From assembly GCA_965237995.1 (NCBI GenBank), contig CBDEGO010000006.1:434001-498000 (forward strand): 64,000 nt of DNA, read 5' to 3'. The DNA is from JAAELZ01 sp965237995 (GTDB lineage: Bacteria; Pseudomonadota; Gammaproteobacteria; Arenicellales; Poriferihabitantaceae). The translations under genes were made by a program, and so were the position numbers. This document shows, piece by piece, positions 35,289 to 43,893 of the stretch; the first letter of the stretch is position 1, and the number at the start of each line of letters is the position of its first letter. The notes under the pieces are model-generated. The model saw only the letters and a program-made list of their open reading frames with translations, had not been told where the DNA came from and made no database searches.

Positions 35289-37763
35289 TTATCCACCCGA
35301 CATTACTTTGGGCAGCCAAAGCACTAGCTGCGGGAAGGCAAACAGCAAGATGAGACCAACGAGTTGAATCAGCATGAACTGCATCATGCCAAGATAGATG
35401 TCTTTGAGATCCCAATCTGGCACAACACCCTTCAGGAAGTAGGCTGACAAGGCGACAGGTGGAGATAGCCATGCTGTTTGCAGATTCACCGCGACCAATA
35501 TGCCAAACCAAACCATCAAGTCGTAGCGATTCAGCCCGTGAATATCCAACGCCTCGACCGTCGGTAGCAATATAGGTACCACGATCAATACAATAGGCAC
35601 CCACTCCAGTGGCCATCCAAGAAGGAAGATCAGTGCCATAACCAGAAGCAAAATCAGATAAGGCGACATGTCTAGGCCAAGTAGCATCTCTGTCATCATC
35701 TTCGGCGTGCCTAGGGCACTAAATTCAGCGCCAAAGAAGTTCGATGCGGCAACTAGGAACATGATCAACACCGTGATCTCCAGCGCCTTAATCAGGCTGT
35801 CAAAGAAACCCGGAATGGTGAATTTGCGGTAAACGAGTGATAACAGAATTGCACCAAAGGCGCCCATAGCGGCAGCTTCAGCAGGAGTCGCGATGCCAAG
35901 GAGAATCGAGCCTAAAGCAAAAGAAATCAAGATCGTGGGCGGCATAAGCCCTGCAAAGAACTCATCCCAAAGCTCTGAAAAATGGAACTCAGTGTCAGCG
36001 ACTGCGTTATAAATCGGCCGCCCCAGATACGCCAGAAGCACGGTAAATGCGGCAAAGATAATCGACCAGATCGGCAGACCACCGTCCGCGCCCATATTCG
36101 CCGCAATCATATAGAGATGGAAGATAATCGAGATCGGCACCATGATCCTGAGTACATTCAATCGACGGTATGCAGCATAGGCGATGGCACAGACAATGGC
36201 CAAAGCGAACATACCGCCAAATGGAATCACACCACCAAAAGTACCGCCCATCGCCAGGCCAAAGACTCGGCAAACGGTCAAAACGCCCAGACAAATTAGC
36301 GCTACTTCAGCACCATAAAATGCAGACGTTTTAGGTTGATCTTCTTCCGACAAAATGGGTCCGAGACTCGGATTGAACCAGCAGCGTCCCAATGTATAGA
36401 TCAGGTAAAGACTCGCCAGCATGGCGCCGGGAATAAAAGCACCACGGAACAGATCTAGGGTAGATACTTCCAGAACAGGGCCCATGACAATCAGCATAAT
36501 CGAAGGCGGGATCAGAATACCCAATGTGCCGCCTGCTGTGATGGTTCCAGCTGCGAGCTTAACGTCATAGCCTGACTTGGTCATGGTCGCGCCAGCCATA
36601 ATCCCAAGCAGGGTCACAGAAGCACCCACGATGCCGGTGGCAGCTGCAAAGATGGTGGATACAATCAGCACGGCGATGAACAACGCGCCACGAACACGCG
36701 ACATGATCATTTGGATCGACGCAAACAGCCGGTCCATCAAACCCGCCGCTTCCATCACGATGCCCATCAGGACAAACAGTGGCACTGCCATGAGCTGATC
36801 GTTCAACATGGTGGAGTTTGTGTTCAGCGTCATCAATAGCGTAGTCAACTTAAAGTTGGCACCCCAAATACCGAAGACAAAGGCAAGGAATATTAAGGTA
36901 AACGCAATGGGAAAACCGATAAAAATCACGAAGAGCATGGCTCCCAGCATGATCAATCCGATGGTCGCTTTGTCCAAGTTCGGCCGGGCAGACATGATGT
37001 CAGAAAATGCTTCGCCGCCAGGTACTATACCCGGTTTGAACACCGCCAGTATCAGCCAAATCAATGCGATTAAATAAACGGGTAAGGCTCGAACAAACAA
37101 ACGCTCTCGCTCTTTACCCATCTTGTGAAATGCGCGGAAAATCTCAGGGATACCTTGCAACATCAAGAGGAAAGCACCTACTGGCATCGCTAAGCGTGCG
37201 GGCCACAAAACGGGTCCCCAGGCACTATCGACCTGCATGGTTTCACCGCGTGAAAAGGCGAGCCACCAGAACTCTGAGGCGATAACCGTAAAGAAGATCA
37301 TCGAAGGCATGAAGAACAAGAGATACAGTAGTGCATCCACTGTGGCTTGTGTCTTTGCCGACCAATTTCGGTAGAGGAAGTCAGCGCGTATATGAACCCC
37401 GCGCATCAGGCCATAGCCTGCGGCTGCCATGAACATCACCCCGGCTATCATACGGCTGGTGTCATACACCCAGAGCGTAGGGCCAAGCCCAAGGTCTCGG
37501 GCGAGATCTTCGAATCCTGCATTTTGCAAGATCCCAAATGAATTTCGTGAAAATACTTCGAGTACCACTACTGCAATGAGCGGTACCATGAGCAAGGCTA
37601 TAATTTGGCCTGCCCGGTAATTTAATACATCAATAGCGGCGGTTATCGGACGTTGCCAGGAAGTCATATCCTCTGGCGTTTCGCCCGGCGCTTCGGCACG
37701 ACGCTCCGCAATCAGTTCGTCCGCAATTTCAAGGTCTTCCGGATTTACTTCTTCTTCAGCCAT
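35289..37763 (-). CDS. Fused TRAP transporter permease (DctQ-DctM)
   Basis: 824-residue membrane protein that joins a small-subunit-like region (residues about 40-230: VMFMAAAGYGLMRGVHIRADF) to a large-subunit DctM region (about 270-824: PIAFTLIFLAFVFGI, ATGIVGASVTLLGIMAG, GTLGILIPPSIMLIVMG, ATPAEAAAMGAFGAI). The DctM part is longer than the usual 430 residues because of an extra set of hydrophobic helices in its middle, as in TRAP systems for keto-acids and mannitol-type substrates. Pairs with the binding protein at 37895-38992. Confidence 0.93.
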   Translation of the reverse strand: MAEEEVNPEDLEIADELIAERRAEAPGETPEDMTSWQRPITAAIDVLNYRAGQIIALLMVPLIAVVVLEVFSRNSFGILQNAGFEDLARDLGLGPTLWVYDTSRMIAGVMFMAAAGYGLMRGVHIRADFLYRNWSAKTQATVDALLYLLFFMPSMIFFTVIASEFWWLAFSRGETMQVDSAWGPVLWPARLAMPVGAFLLMLQGIPEIFRAFHKMGKERERLFVRALPVYLIALIWLILAVFKPGIVPGGEAFSDIMSARPNLDKATIGLIMLGAMLFVIFIGFPIAFTLIFLAFVFGIWGANFKLTTLLMTLNTNSTMLNDQLMAVPLFVLMGIVMEAAGLMDRLFASIQMIMSRVRGALFIAVLIVSTIFAAATGIVGASVTLLGIMAGATMTKSGYDVKLAAGTITAGGTLGILIPPSIMLIVMGPVLEVSTLDLFRGAFIPGAMLASLYLIYTLGRCWFNPSLGPILSEEDQPKTSAFYGAEVALICLGVLTVCRVFGLAMGGTFGGVIPFGGMFALAIVCAIAYAAYRRLNVLRIMVPISIIFHLYMIAANMGADGGLPIWSIIFAAFTVLLAYLGRPIYNAVADTEFHFSELWDEFFAGLMPPTILISFALGSILLGIATPAEAAAMGAFGAILLSLVYRKFTIPGFFDSLIKALEITVLIMFLVAASNFFGAEFSALGTPKMMTEMLLGLDMSPYLILLLVMALIFLLGWPLEWVPIVLIVVPILLPTVEALDIHGLNRYDLMVWFGILVAVNLQTAWLSPPVALSAYFLKGVVPDWDLKDIYLGMMQFMLIQLVGLILLFAFPQLVLWLPKVMSGG

Positions 37764-37787
37764 ACCTATTCTCCACTATGATGTTTT

Positions 37788-37878
37788 GCCCTTTTTTAGG
37801 GCTCTTAATTATAATTATATATAGGGCTTTAAAAAAAGCCCTAGTAGAACGACGAAGCGAGGCCCTAATGGGCCTCGC
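37788..37878 (-). promoter_or_regulatory. Three tandem hairpins between TRAP binding-protein and permease genes
   Basis: Three perfect inverted repeats fill the 131-base gap: GCCCT/AGGGC-type stem at 37788-37802, TAGGGCTTT/AAAGCCCTA at 37822-37843, and GCGAGGCCC/GGGCCTCGC at 37857-37878. On the minus strand they follow the binding-protein stop. They probably stabilise the upstream mRNA and cut read-through so that binding protein is made in excess over permease. Confidence 0.75.
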
Positions 37879-37894
37879 AACGAGGACTTTTTTA

Positions 37895-38992
37895 CTACTT
37901 CAGTGTATCTGCGTGTGCACGACCCAAACTTGCGTTTGAGGTTTGAGCACCAGCCCAGAATGGTACGACAGTGTCGGCGAAATCCTTTTGCGATTGCCAC
38001 ACTTCTGCGAAGAACTCGTTCTCATCCGAAGCAGCTTGTAGCGACTTTTTAGCGGCCGCCATGTACTCTGTGAAGTAATCCGCTGGCGTATCTTCCAGAA
38101 TAACACCGTGGTTTTCCGTCAAATCTTTCAGCGCCTTACCATTTTCATAGATTCGGTAGGACAATGATTTTGACAGAGAGGCATTTGCCGCAACTTCCAG
38201 TGCTTTCTGCTCAATCGGCGTTAGAGACTTGTAGAAATCGCCATTTACGTACATATCCGCGTTCACAGTCACCTGGTGCAAACCCTGTAGATAGTAGTGC
38301 TTTAGCACTTTCTGGAAACCAAAGACCGAGTCAGGCTTCGGGCAGCACCACTCGGCTGCGTCGATTGTGCCTTTCTCAAGTGCTGGCAGGATATCGCCGC
38401 CGCCCATAGCAACGGCTGGAACACCGATTTCAGCGTATGCAGCACCAACCATGCCCGGAGGTGCACGGAAGCGTAATTTACGGAAGTCATCCATTGATTT
38501 GATCGGCTTTGGGAACCAACCAAGTGCCTCTGGGCCTACTGGTTGCAGCATGAAACCTTTGACGTTTACGCCCATTTCATCCCACAAGCGGTCATACAAC
38601 TCTTTGCCGCCGCCGAACTGAAACCAGCTCAGGAAGGCGATGTTATCGAGACCTACGCCAGCACCTGCAACAGGCGCACCGAACAGGTTAGCTGCAACGT
38701 GCTTACCACCCCAATAGTGAGTCCAAGCGAACCCCCCTTCAACCAGACCTGCGTCAACAGCATCAATGATGTCTCGTGGTCCAACAACAGCGCCTGCTGG
38801 TAGTACTTCAATAGTAAGTGACCCATCGGTCAGTGCTGCAACGTCTTTACCGAACTCTTTCAACATAACAACTTCGTCAGCTGAGGTCGCTAGCACCGAC
38901 TGGATACGTAAGACCTTGTCAGCCGCCATAGCAGAAGATGCCATGAGTGCCAAGGCGGCTGCACTGGCAGCCATAAATTTTAGTTTGATCAT
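37895..38992 (-). CDS. TRAP transporter substrate-binding protein (TakP-like)
   Basis: 365-residue periplasmic protein. A signal peptide of about 23 residues ends in AMA. The mature domain has LRFRAPPGMVGAAYAEIGVPAV with the conserved ligand-binding Arg, and IDAAEWCCPKPD where relatives that bind keto-acids or polyols carry AAEW. The adjoining Cys pair is unusual for this loop. First gene of the operon. Confidence 0.92.
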   Translation of the reverse strand: MIKLKFMAASAAALALMASSAMAADKVLRIQSVLATSADEVVMLKEFGKDVAALTDGSLTIEVLPAGAVVGPRDIIDAVDAGLVEGGFAWTHYWGGKHVAANLFGAPVAGAGVGLDNIAFLSWFQFGGGKELYDRLWDEMGVNVKGFMLQPVGPEALGWFPKPIKSMDDFRKLRFRAPPGMVGAAYAEIGVPAVAMGGGDILPALEKGTIDAAEWCCPKPDSVFGFQKVLKHYYLQGLHQVTVNADMYVNGDFYKSLTPIEQKALEVAANASLSKSLSYRIYENGKALKDLTENHGVILEDTPADYFTEYMAAAKKSLQAASDENEFFAEVWQSQKDFADTVVPFWAGAQTSNASLGRAHADTLK

Positions 38993-39212
38993 ATCTACTC
39001 CTCTTATTAGTTTAAGAAAGCCTTCGTTGATTTATGCATCGCGAGGTTGAAGGCAGCGCCTCGGAGCTTATTGAGCCGTCTATCCAGCCTTAGTTTAAAG
39101 CCTAAATTTCGACAAAAGTTTAGTTTAGTCAGACTTCTATTATCTACTTTACAGTTATTTTGCAATAGTTATCTTTCTAGATTCTACTCTAAAACAATCT
39201 TGTGAGTATTAC

Positions 39213-39230
39213 AACTCTTATATAAGAGTT
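39213..39230. promoter_or_regulatory. 18-bp perfect palindrome, candidate GntR/UTRA operator
   Basis: AACTCTTATATAAGAGTT reads the same on both strands and lies 221 bases upstream of the TRAP binding-protein gene. HutC-type GntR proteins bind short palindromes with a TATA-like centre; the operon encodes such a regulator. Confidence 0.45.
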
Positions 39231-39321
39231 TATGTTCGTCGTCGCAGATGCGCTAAACAGGCACGTTTGATGATGCACTAATCACAAGAGATTTGGTGTT
39301 TACTAAGATTAGGATTTAGAG

Positions 39322-39410
39322 AAAATGGTGGCTATGGGTAGAAAAGCACACATGATGTCATAATCTATTGATTTTAATGACTTATTTTACTGGTGGCTAT
39401 GCATGTATAC
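39322..39410 (+). repeat. Left 89-bp direct repeat (putative att site)
   Basis: Matches 49542-49630 at 85 of 89 positions. It contains TGGTGGCTATG twice, at 39326-39336 and 39391-39401, and ends in GCATGTATAC. The inner short repeats 65 bases apart may be the actual recombinase core sites. Confidence 0.88.
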
Positions 39411-39422
39411 AACCTATGTATA
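39403..39422 (+). repeat. Left copy of the ATGTATACRACCTATGTATA motif
   Basis: ATGTATACAACCTATGTATA starts inside the left repeat and runs into the element. The same 20-mer with one change occurs at 49458-49477, on top of the integrase start. It consists of two ATGTATA units 13 bases apart, so it suits an arm-type site or a shared operator. Confidence 0.7.
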
Positions 39423-39472
39423 CGACTTGCCGCGTGTTCATCGTTGCCTATTAATATCAAATTTTGGGGTTA

Positions 39473-39916
39473 CTATTTCCTTAAATTTGTTTGCAAGTAT
39501 GGATAAACTTCGTCAGTACCATCTTCCATACTCTTACGGACGTATTCATCATCAAAAAAACTAGAACGCTTTTCTTCGTAATTCGGTATATGCAATCGCT
39601 TTACTAAGTCTGTATATTCATAAAAATTCTCGATATGAACTTTATTATCGTAGCCAGCATTTTTCGCCATAATTCCGTTGCTAATAAAGGAAAGGAGCTT
39701 TACTAACCCATCATCTCCCATAAGGTCATTTAAGGCCAGTGAATTGTTATAGCTGTTACCAGTATCGCACTTATTTTGATGGACAATTTTAAAATCAGAA
39801 TATATAGAATTGATGGATTTCCAAATTAAATAACCATCCTCAACAGATTCAATTTTTTCTTCACAAACATCACAAGTCCACTTAGTAGGTGGTAAGCCAT
39901 GTGCATTTTGGGTCAT
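39473..39916 (-). CDS. Hypothetical protein with a Cys/His metal-site pattern
   Basis: 147-residue protein that I do not recognise. It begins with a CDVCEEKIES segment and has IVHQNKCD about 35 residues later, a C-x2-C...H-x3-C arrangement that could bind zinc. The C-terminal half is helical and charged. Encoded 67 bases after the RelA/SpoT-like gene on the same strand, so it may be the third gene of that operon. Last gene before the left end of the element. Confidence 0.6.
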   Translation of the reverse strand: MTQNAHGLPPTKWTCDVCEEKIESVEDGYLIWKSINSIYSDFKIVHQNKCDTGNSYNNSLALNDLMGDDGLVKLLSFISNGIMAKNAGYDNKVHIENFYEYTDLVKRLHIPNYEEKRSSFFDDEYVRKSMEDGTDEVYPYLQTNLRK

Positions 39917-39983
39917 AATTATCTCCTTGTAATAAGTTTAATTCAGTGACGAGCATACCTTATATACACTGTGTGGAATAGAG

Positions 39984-40973
39984 TCAGTTGTCGCCTATAG
40001 AGACACCGACGTCTATAGCTAAACTTGACAATATATTTGTATCTAATGGCCAATCCTCAATCACTCTATTTTTATGTTCAATAAGCAACCAATAGACAAA
40101 AAACGTTATGCTTTGGGCGTAAAATGTGTTTTCTTCGGCTTCAGTAGAAACTTTAACTCTTAAAAAAGAATATTTTTCTTGAGAAAAACGCTCCTTTATT
40201 TCTTCGATTAAATTTTCATCAATCAGGTTTTCGAAAGTATCCCAAATTAAAATCGTAGACTTTTGATTTTGGGGGTGCCTTTGGGTGAAATTGAAATAAT
40301 ATTGATCTAGCTTACTCTGAGTATTAGTTTCGACAAGAGCGGTATTACCCATTTTTCTAACCACTTCTTCAAAGTATTCATCAGTGGTTTCAATTAACGC
40401 CATACTTCTAGCAACAGTCCTATTAATTTTAGGCTCTACTTGCTTTTTAGCTTTATAAATTGCGTCGTGGGTAAGCTCAGCATGCGCATGTTGAAGCAAA
40501 GTCCTCACTTGCACCTCACAACATATTGATGTGGGTATTTCTAACTCATCAATCTGTATAGGCCTTGAAGGATTGAGAACATAATGGACAGACTGATAGG
40601 TAAAAAATTCTGGTTTATCTTCCCTTTCTTTTGTGAAGTGCCTACACTCTTCAAATGTCCACTCGCTTGCTTGAGTTAGAACATCACAAACAATATTTAA
40701 ATCTCTTAACAGCAATACGACGAAACGAACTCCTACTTTATCTTGTATCTGTTCATAGGGTGCTTCATAGCTTTTGTTTTCTCTATAAAATGCTTTGTCA
40801 ACGAACGCGTTGTCATCCTTTAGTCTGTAACTTGGGGACACTTTAAAGAAACAATCTATATTTTCCCCTTTTTCTTCTAACAAACTACAGATTTTTTCTA
40901 CAATCATTGCACCCCACGCTTCATAAATATGCTTTTCAGAAACCCATCTTTCTAAAAGCTGACGATGATTCAT
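39984..40973 (-). CDS. RelA/SpoT-type nucleotide pyrophosphokinase-like protein
   Basis: 329-residue protein with a RelA/SpoT synthetase domain in residues about 40-180: R50 and K60 in the substrate region, D78-K-V-G81-V-R83, the base-stacking loop Y126-Q-S-V-H130, and E153-V-Q155-V-R157-T with HAELTHDAIYK. These are the residues needed for pyrophosphate transfer, so it is likely active. There is no hydrolase, TGS or ACT domain; residues 190-329 form a different helical/alpha-beta region. Small stand-alone synthetases of this type include the ToxSAS/CapRel toxins, which make alarmones or modify tRNA ends. Its start overlaps the stop of the NA37 gene by 4 bases, so the two are translationally coupled. 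Confidence 0.85.
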   Translation of the reverse strand: MNHRQLLERWVSEKHIYEAWGAMIVEKICSLLEEKGENIDCFFKVSPSYRLKDDNAFVDKAFYRENKSYEAPYEQIQDKVGVRFVVLLLRDLNIVCDVLTQASEWTFEECRHFTKEREDKPEFFTYQSVHYVLNPSRPIQIDELEIPTSICCEVQVRTLLQHAHAELTHDAIYKAKKQVEPKINRTVARSMALIETTDEYFEEVVRKMGNTALVETNTQSKLDQYYFNFTQRHPQNQKSTILIWDTFENLIDENLIEEIKERFSQEKYSFLRVKVSTEAEENTFYAQSITFFVYWLLIEHKNRVIEDWPLDTNILSSLAIDVGVSIGDN

Positions 40974-42061
40974 TCTTGATCTACTATTGTGTCTTTAATT
41001 AAGACCTTAGTCCATTTACCAGTACTTTCATCACCATCTTCTGGTTCAATTGTTTCTATAGAGACATATTCTTCAAGTACATCCGCTGGCGCAACAATTC
41101 TTATATTTTTTCTAAATTTTAACTTGCGTGTTTTTAAGTTACCGTTAATATACTCATTATCTTTAGTAAAGCTGATAGATGGAATATCTGTATTAGCTAG
41201 GTGCTTAGCATATTTATCTTTCGTCTCCGAACCTTCTAGATATTTTTCGCCAAATTCAGTACCACTTATCGTCTGTGAAGTATCTACTTTCAAGTAGGTA
41301 TTTAACGCGTTAAATAGGTCAATTTTCTTTTCAGCTGAAACCTCTAAATCAGCGATGAATGTTTTAGTACTGTTGTAAAAATTCATTGTAGTTCTAGCGC
41401 TAGTCTGTGGGTAGCCACAGCCTAAAAAATCAACATAAAAGTATTTCGCTGCGGCCTTACCTTCAGTATGGCTGATTTGGTAATCAGAAACCATTACTGA
41501 CCAAACTTCATTAAGATTATTAGAATTGCCGCTTTGGGATGATTTTTTAAAAAATCCAGCCGTTTTATACAACCTAGTTCCAGGTGTTAAAAGCAACTCT
41601 TCGACAAATTTCAAAGTTATTTCTTGATTTGCATTTTTTGCTTTTTGATATCCACTATGGACTTCAGCTTTGATAATACCTATGTAAGGCTTCAGCGTAG
41701 AAGAGTAAGTACCAGTAAAAACAATTACTATACCACCAAGAATATTCCTAGTTGTCTGAACCTGAGCTAGTTTTGTTGCGACATCATACGAAGATACAGC
41801 GAAAGTTTCGTCATCCTGATCTATTAATTGATTCACCAACACTGGCAGTGAATTAGGGCTTTCGTCTACTATCTCCATCGCAACAGCCTTTGAAGAGCTG
41901 CCAAGAGCGTCTGTAATTCTCGATATAAAAGTATTCTTAGCACTTTGATCGAAGTTTATAAATTCATGGCTTTGATCGGGGGGCACAATTTGCCCTTCGT
42001 TATCTCTGCGAAAAACCTGATGAATAATAATCCTATCTACGTCTAAATTAAGTAACTCCAA
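40970..42061 (-). CDS. NA37 / YejK-type nucleoid-associated protein
   Basis: 363-residue protein with the layout of the 37-kDa nucleoid-associated protein family (E. coli YejK/NdpA): an N-terminal IIHQVFRRDNEG segment, AKNTFISRITDALGSSSKAV, a strand-rich middle with GGIVIVFTGTY and YIGIIKAEVHSGYQ, and a helical centre (YFYVDFLGC, FYNSTKTFI). YejK binds DNA; copies on mobile elements are seen next to other conflict genes. First gene of an operon with the RelA/SpoT-like gene. Whether it acts as antitoxin, sensor or independent DNA-binding protein cannot be told from sequence. Confidence 0.75.
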   Translation of the reverse strand: MELLNLDVDRIIIHQVFRRDNEGQIVPPDQSHEFINFDQSAKNTFISRITDALGSSSKAVAMEIVDESPNSLPVLVNQLIDQDDETFAVSSYDVATKLAQVQTTRNILGGIVIVFTGTYSSTLKPYIGIIKAEVHSGYQKAKNANQEITLKFVEELLLTPGTRLYKTAGFFKKSSQSGNSNNLNEVWSVMVSDYQISHTEGKAAAKYFYVDFLGCGYPQTSARTTMNFYNSTKTFIADLEVSAEKKIDLFNALNTYLKVDTSQTISGTEFGEKYLEGSETKDKYAKHLANTDIPSISFTKDNEYINGNLKTRKLKFRKNIRIVAPADVLEEYVSIETIEPEDGDESTGKWTKVLIKDTIVDQE

Positions 42062-42304
42062 TGCGCACCCCTATTAATTAAATTTGTTGAATAACTTGTG
42101 TATCCGCCTAATACCTCTGATGACGATTAATATCACAGTTTTTTAGACAGGTATATCCATGAAACACAAAATTTCATATGTAAGCTTTAACTATACCCTA
42201 CCAATACACCTTAATTTGTGTAGTCTAAAGGTCTATGGTAGACAATTAATGTAAGGGTCTATAAACTATAAAACACACTTAACTAATTGTATTAATGATG
42301 TTTT

Positions 42305-42853
42305 ATGAAATTCGCTTATAAAAGAGTATCTACCGTATCGCAAAATTTAGACCGCCAATTACACGGCATAGAGTTTGACAGAGAGTTTATTGAAAAAATA
42401 AGTGGTAAGGATACTAACCGTCCAGAGCTACAAAGTTTAATTAGTGTCCTTCGAGAAGGTGATGAAGTACATGTACATGACCTATCCCGTTTAGCACGCA
42501 ATACTAAAGACCTACTTGATATTGTTGAACAGGTATTAAATGCGGGCGCCAATATCCATTTCTATAAGGAAAACTTGCTATTTCATTCTGGTGAGCGCCA
42601 TTTACCTGTGCAAGACCTAATGCTTAGTTTGTTAGCTGCAATTGCACAATTTGAACGGGATTTATTGTTGGAGAGGCAACGCGAGGGAATTAGCCTAGCA
42701 AAACAGAGAGGCGTTTATAAGGGTAAACAGTCCCGTTTTAGTGATAGTGATATAGCGGATATAAAAGAACGCTTTAAACGTGCTCAAAATAAGTCTAAGC
42801 TGGCAAAAGAGCTAAAGATTTCACGCGCGCATTTGTATAAGTTAGTTAAGTAG
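42305..42853 (+). CDS. Serine recombinase (resolvase/invertase family)
   Basis: 182-residue small serine recombinase. The catalytic Ser is in YKRVSTVSQN near the N-terminus; the active-site Arg cluster is DLSRLARNTKDLL; the long E helix is LAAIAQFERDLLLERQREGI; a C-terminal helix-turn-helix (KSKLAKELKISRAHLYKLVK) completes the protein. Such enzymes resolve cointegrates or invert DNA. The gap of 243 bases before it holds a short palindrome (42231-42243), possibly part of a res or operator site. Confidence 0.93.
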   Translation: MKFAYKRVSTVSQNLDRQLHGIEFDREFIEKISGKDTNRPELQSLISVLREGDEVHVHDLSRLARNTKDLLDIVEQVLNAGANIHFYKENLLFHSGERHLPVQDLMLSLLAAIAQFERDLLLERQREGISLAKQRGVYKGKQSRFSDSDIADIKERFKRAQNKSKLAKELKISRAHLYKLVK

Positions 42854-42926
42854 TAACCACTAAGACACCAACAATAAATTGACAACTGCTGTTTATGACA
42901 CCGTCCGAGTTTTGCCCTTTAGGGAC

Positions 42927-42948
42927 AGTCGAGTATTAATTCTCGACT
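42927..42948. terminator. Hairpin between convergent recombinase and methyltransferase genes
   Basis: AGTCGAG (42927-42933) pairs with CTCGACT (42942-42948). It lies between the converging stop codons and may end both transcripts, but it has no clear T-tract. Confidence 0.45.
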
Positions 42949-42963
42949 ACAAACACACTGAGG

Positions 42964-43539
42964 CTAAGGGATATATCTTCCCGTTTGTTGCATGTAATCT
43001 AGGAATGCTTTCCCGTGCAATTTTTTAAGGTGAGGCTCTTCAACTACTCGCACATGCAATTCGATTGATATATACCCTGCTAGTAAGATAACTAACATGC
43101 TCGGTATTGGCATCAATACAAATAGTCCTATTCCAAATACCATTACCCCAGAATAAATTGGATTTCTTACCCTTGAGTAAAGACCATGAGTGACCAAACC
43201 TGTTATCTCTTTCTCATCGACTCCTAGTCGCCAATCTTTACCCATTTGCTGCTGAGAGACGGAAGTGATAGTGATTCCAGTTAAACAAATAATAGCGCCA
43301 GTTACAATTCCCCATATTCCAAATAGACTATTTACCTGTATTGCTTGGATAAATGAAAGCACGCTCAAAAACGACGCACCAAGAAACGCGGCGATAATTA
43401 AAATGCTGGAAAATTTTGAAATCTTTGACGAACTACTTAAGCTAGGTCGTACACCGTGATCGCCTGTTATTCGATACTGAATAGCAATCCTTCCTGCTAC
43501 CGCGACTATTAAAAATAAGGCTATCATCAACAAAGCCAT
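42964..43539 (-). CDS. Isoprenylcysteine carboxyl methyltransferase-like membrane protein
   Basis: 191-residue integral membrane protein with five or so hydrophobic segments. The C-terminal part has the ICMT/phospholipid-methyltransferase pattern: LVTHGLYSRVRNPIYSG, then VVEEPHLKKLHGKAFLDYM and a final GRYIP. Bacterial members methylate lipids or small molecules with S-adenosylmethionine; the natural substrate is unknown. Cargo gene of the integrative element. Confidence 0.85.
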   Translation of the reverse strand: MALLMIALFLIVAVAGRIAIQYRITGDHGVRPSLSSSSKISKFSSILIIAAFLGASFLSVLSFIQAIQVNSLFGIWGIVTGAIICLTGITITSVSQQQMGKDWRLGVDEKEITGLVTHGLYSRVRNPIYSGVMVFGIGLFVLMPIPSMLVILLAGYISIELHVRVVEEPHLKKLHGKAFLDYMQQTGRYIP

Positions 43540-43893
43540 TTGTTTTGTTTAGGTTTGTGACAGTCTCAAACGAGTATACAAGAGACATAGCCTATTTGAT
43601 AGAAACGGGCTTCAAAACTAATAATTGCTAGGATTATGGCCCTTTATTTGAAAGTGTTCATAGCTCGGTGGAAGTGATATTCAATCAACTTTTTAATGTA
43701 GTCAATTTCACATTTAGTAGCATCCTGCCTCGTCGCTATAAATTTCTTGCGTAACTTCTCTATTTCCCTATTCGTCATATTTAATTGGTGTAGTTATTGT
43801 TATTTCGGTTTCTAATATTTATTAGTCCTTATGATGCATCACCTTGCCAACAACGGTGTAAATCAAAGATTGAACAGGAAGCGTTGTATTGCT
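43540..43893. other. Intergenic stretch with one small possible gene
   Basis: 354 bases between the methyltransferase and the secreted protein gene. Apart from the 44-codon frame at 43644-43778 I see no gene, hairpin or repeat. Confidence 0.5.
43644..43778 (-). CDS. Possible small protein of 44 residues
   Basis: A 44-codon frame (MTNREIEKLRKKF start, HFHRAMNTFK end) with ATG and TAA. The predicted peptide is highly charged and would be one or two amphipathic helices. The ribosome binding site is poor, and no relative comes to mind, so it may be chance. Confidence 0.3.
   Translation of the reverse strand: MTNREIEKLRKKFIATRQDATKCEIDYIKKLIEYHFHRAMNTFK

Larger units (their letters stand above)
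38993..39472. other. Intergenic region upstream of the TRAP operon up to the integrative element
   Basis: 480 bases without a credible gene. It holds the presumed promoter region of the TRAP operon, an 18-bp palindrome (39213-39230) and the left direct repeat of the integrative element (39322-39410). The rest is AT-rich with no further structure that I can support. Confidence 0.6.

Noticed and set aside
42231..42243. Palindrome GTCTA-TGG-TAGAC upstream of the serine recombinase
   Set aside because: Too short for a defined res site; no second subsite found, so not listed as a feature of its own.
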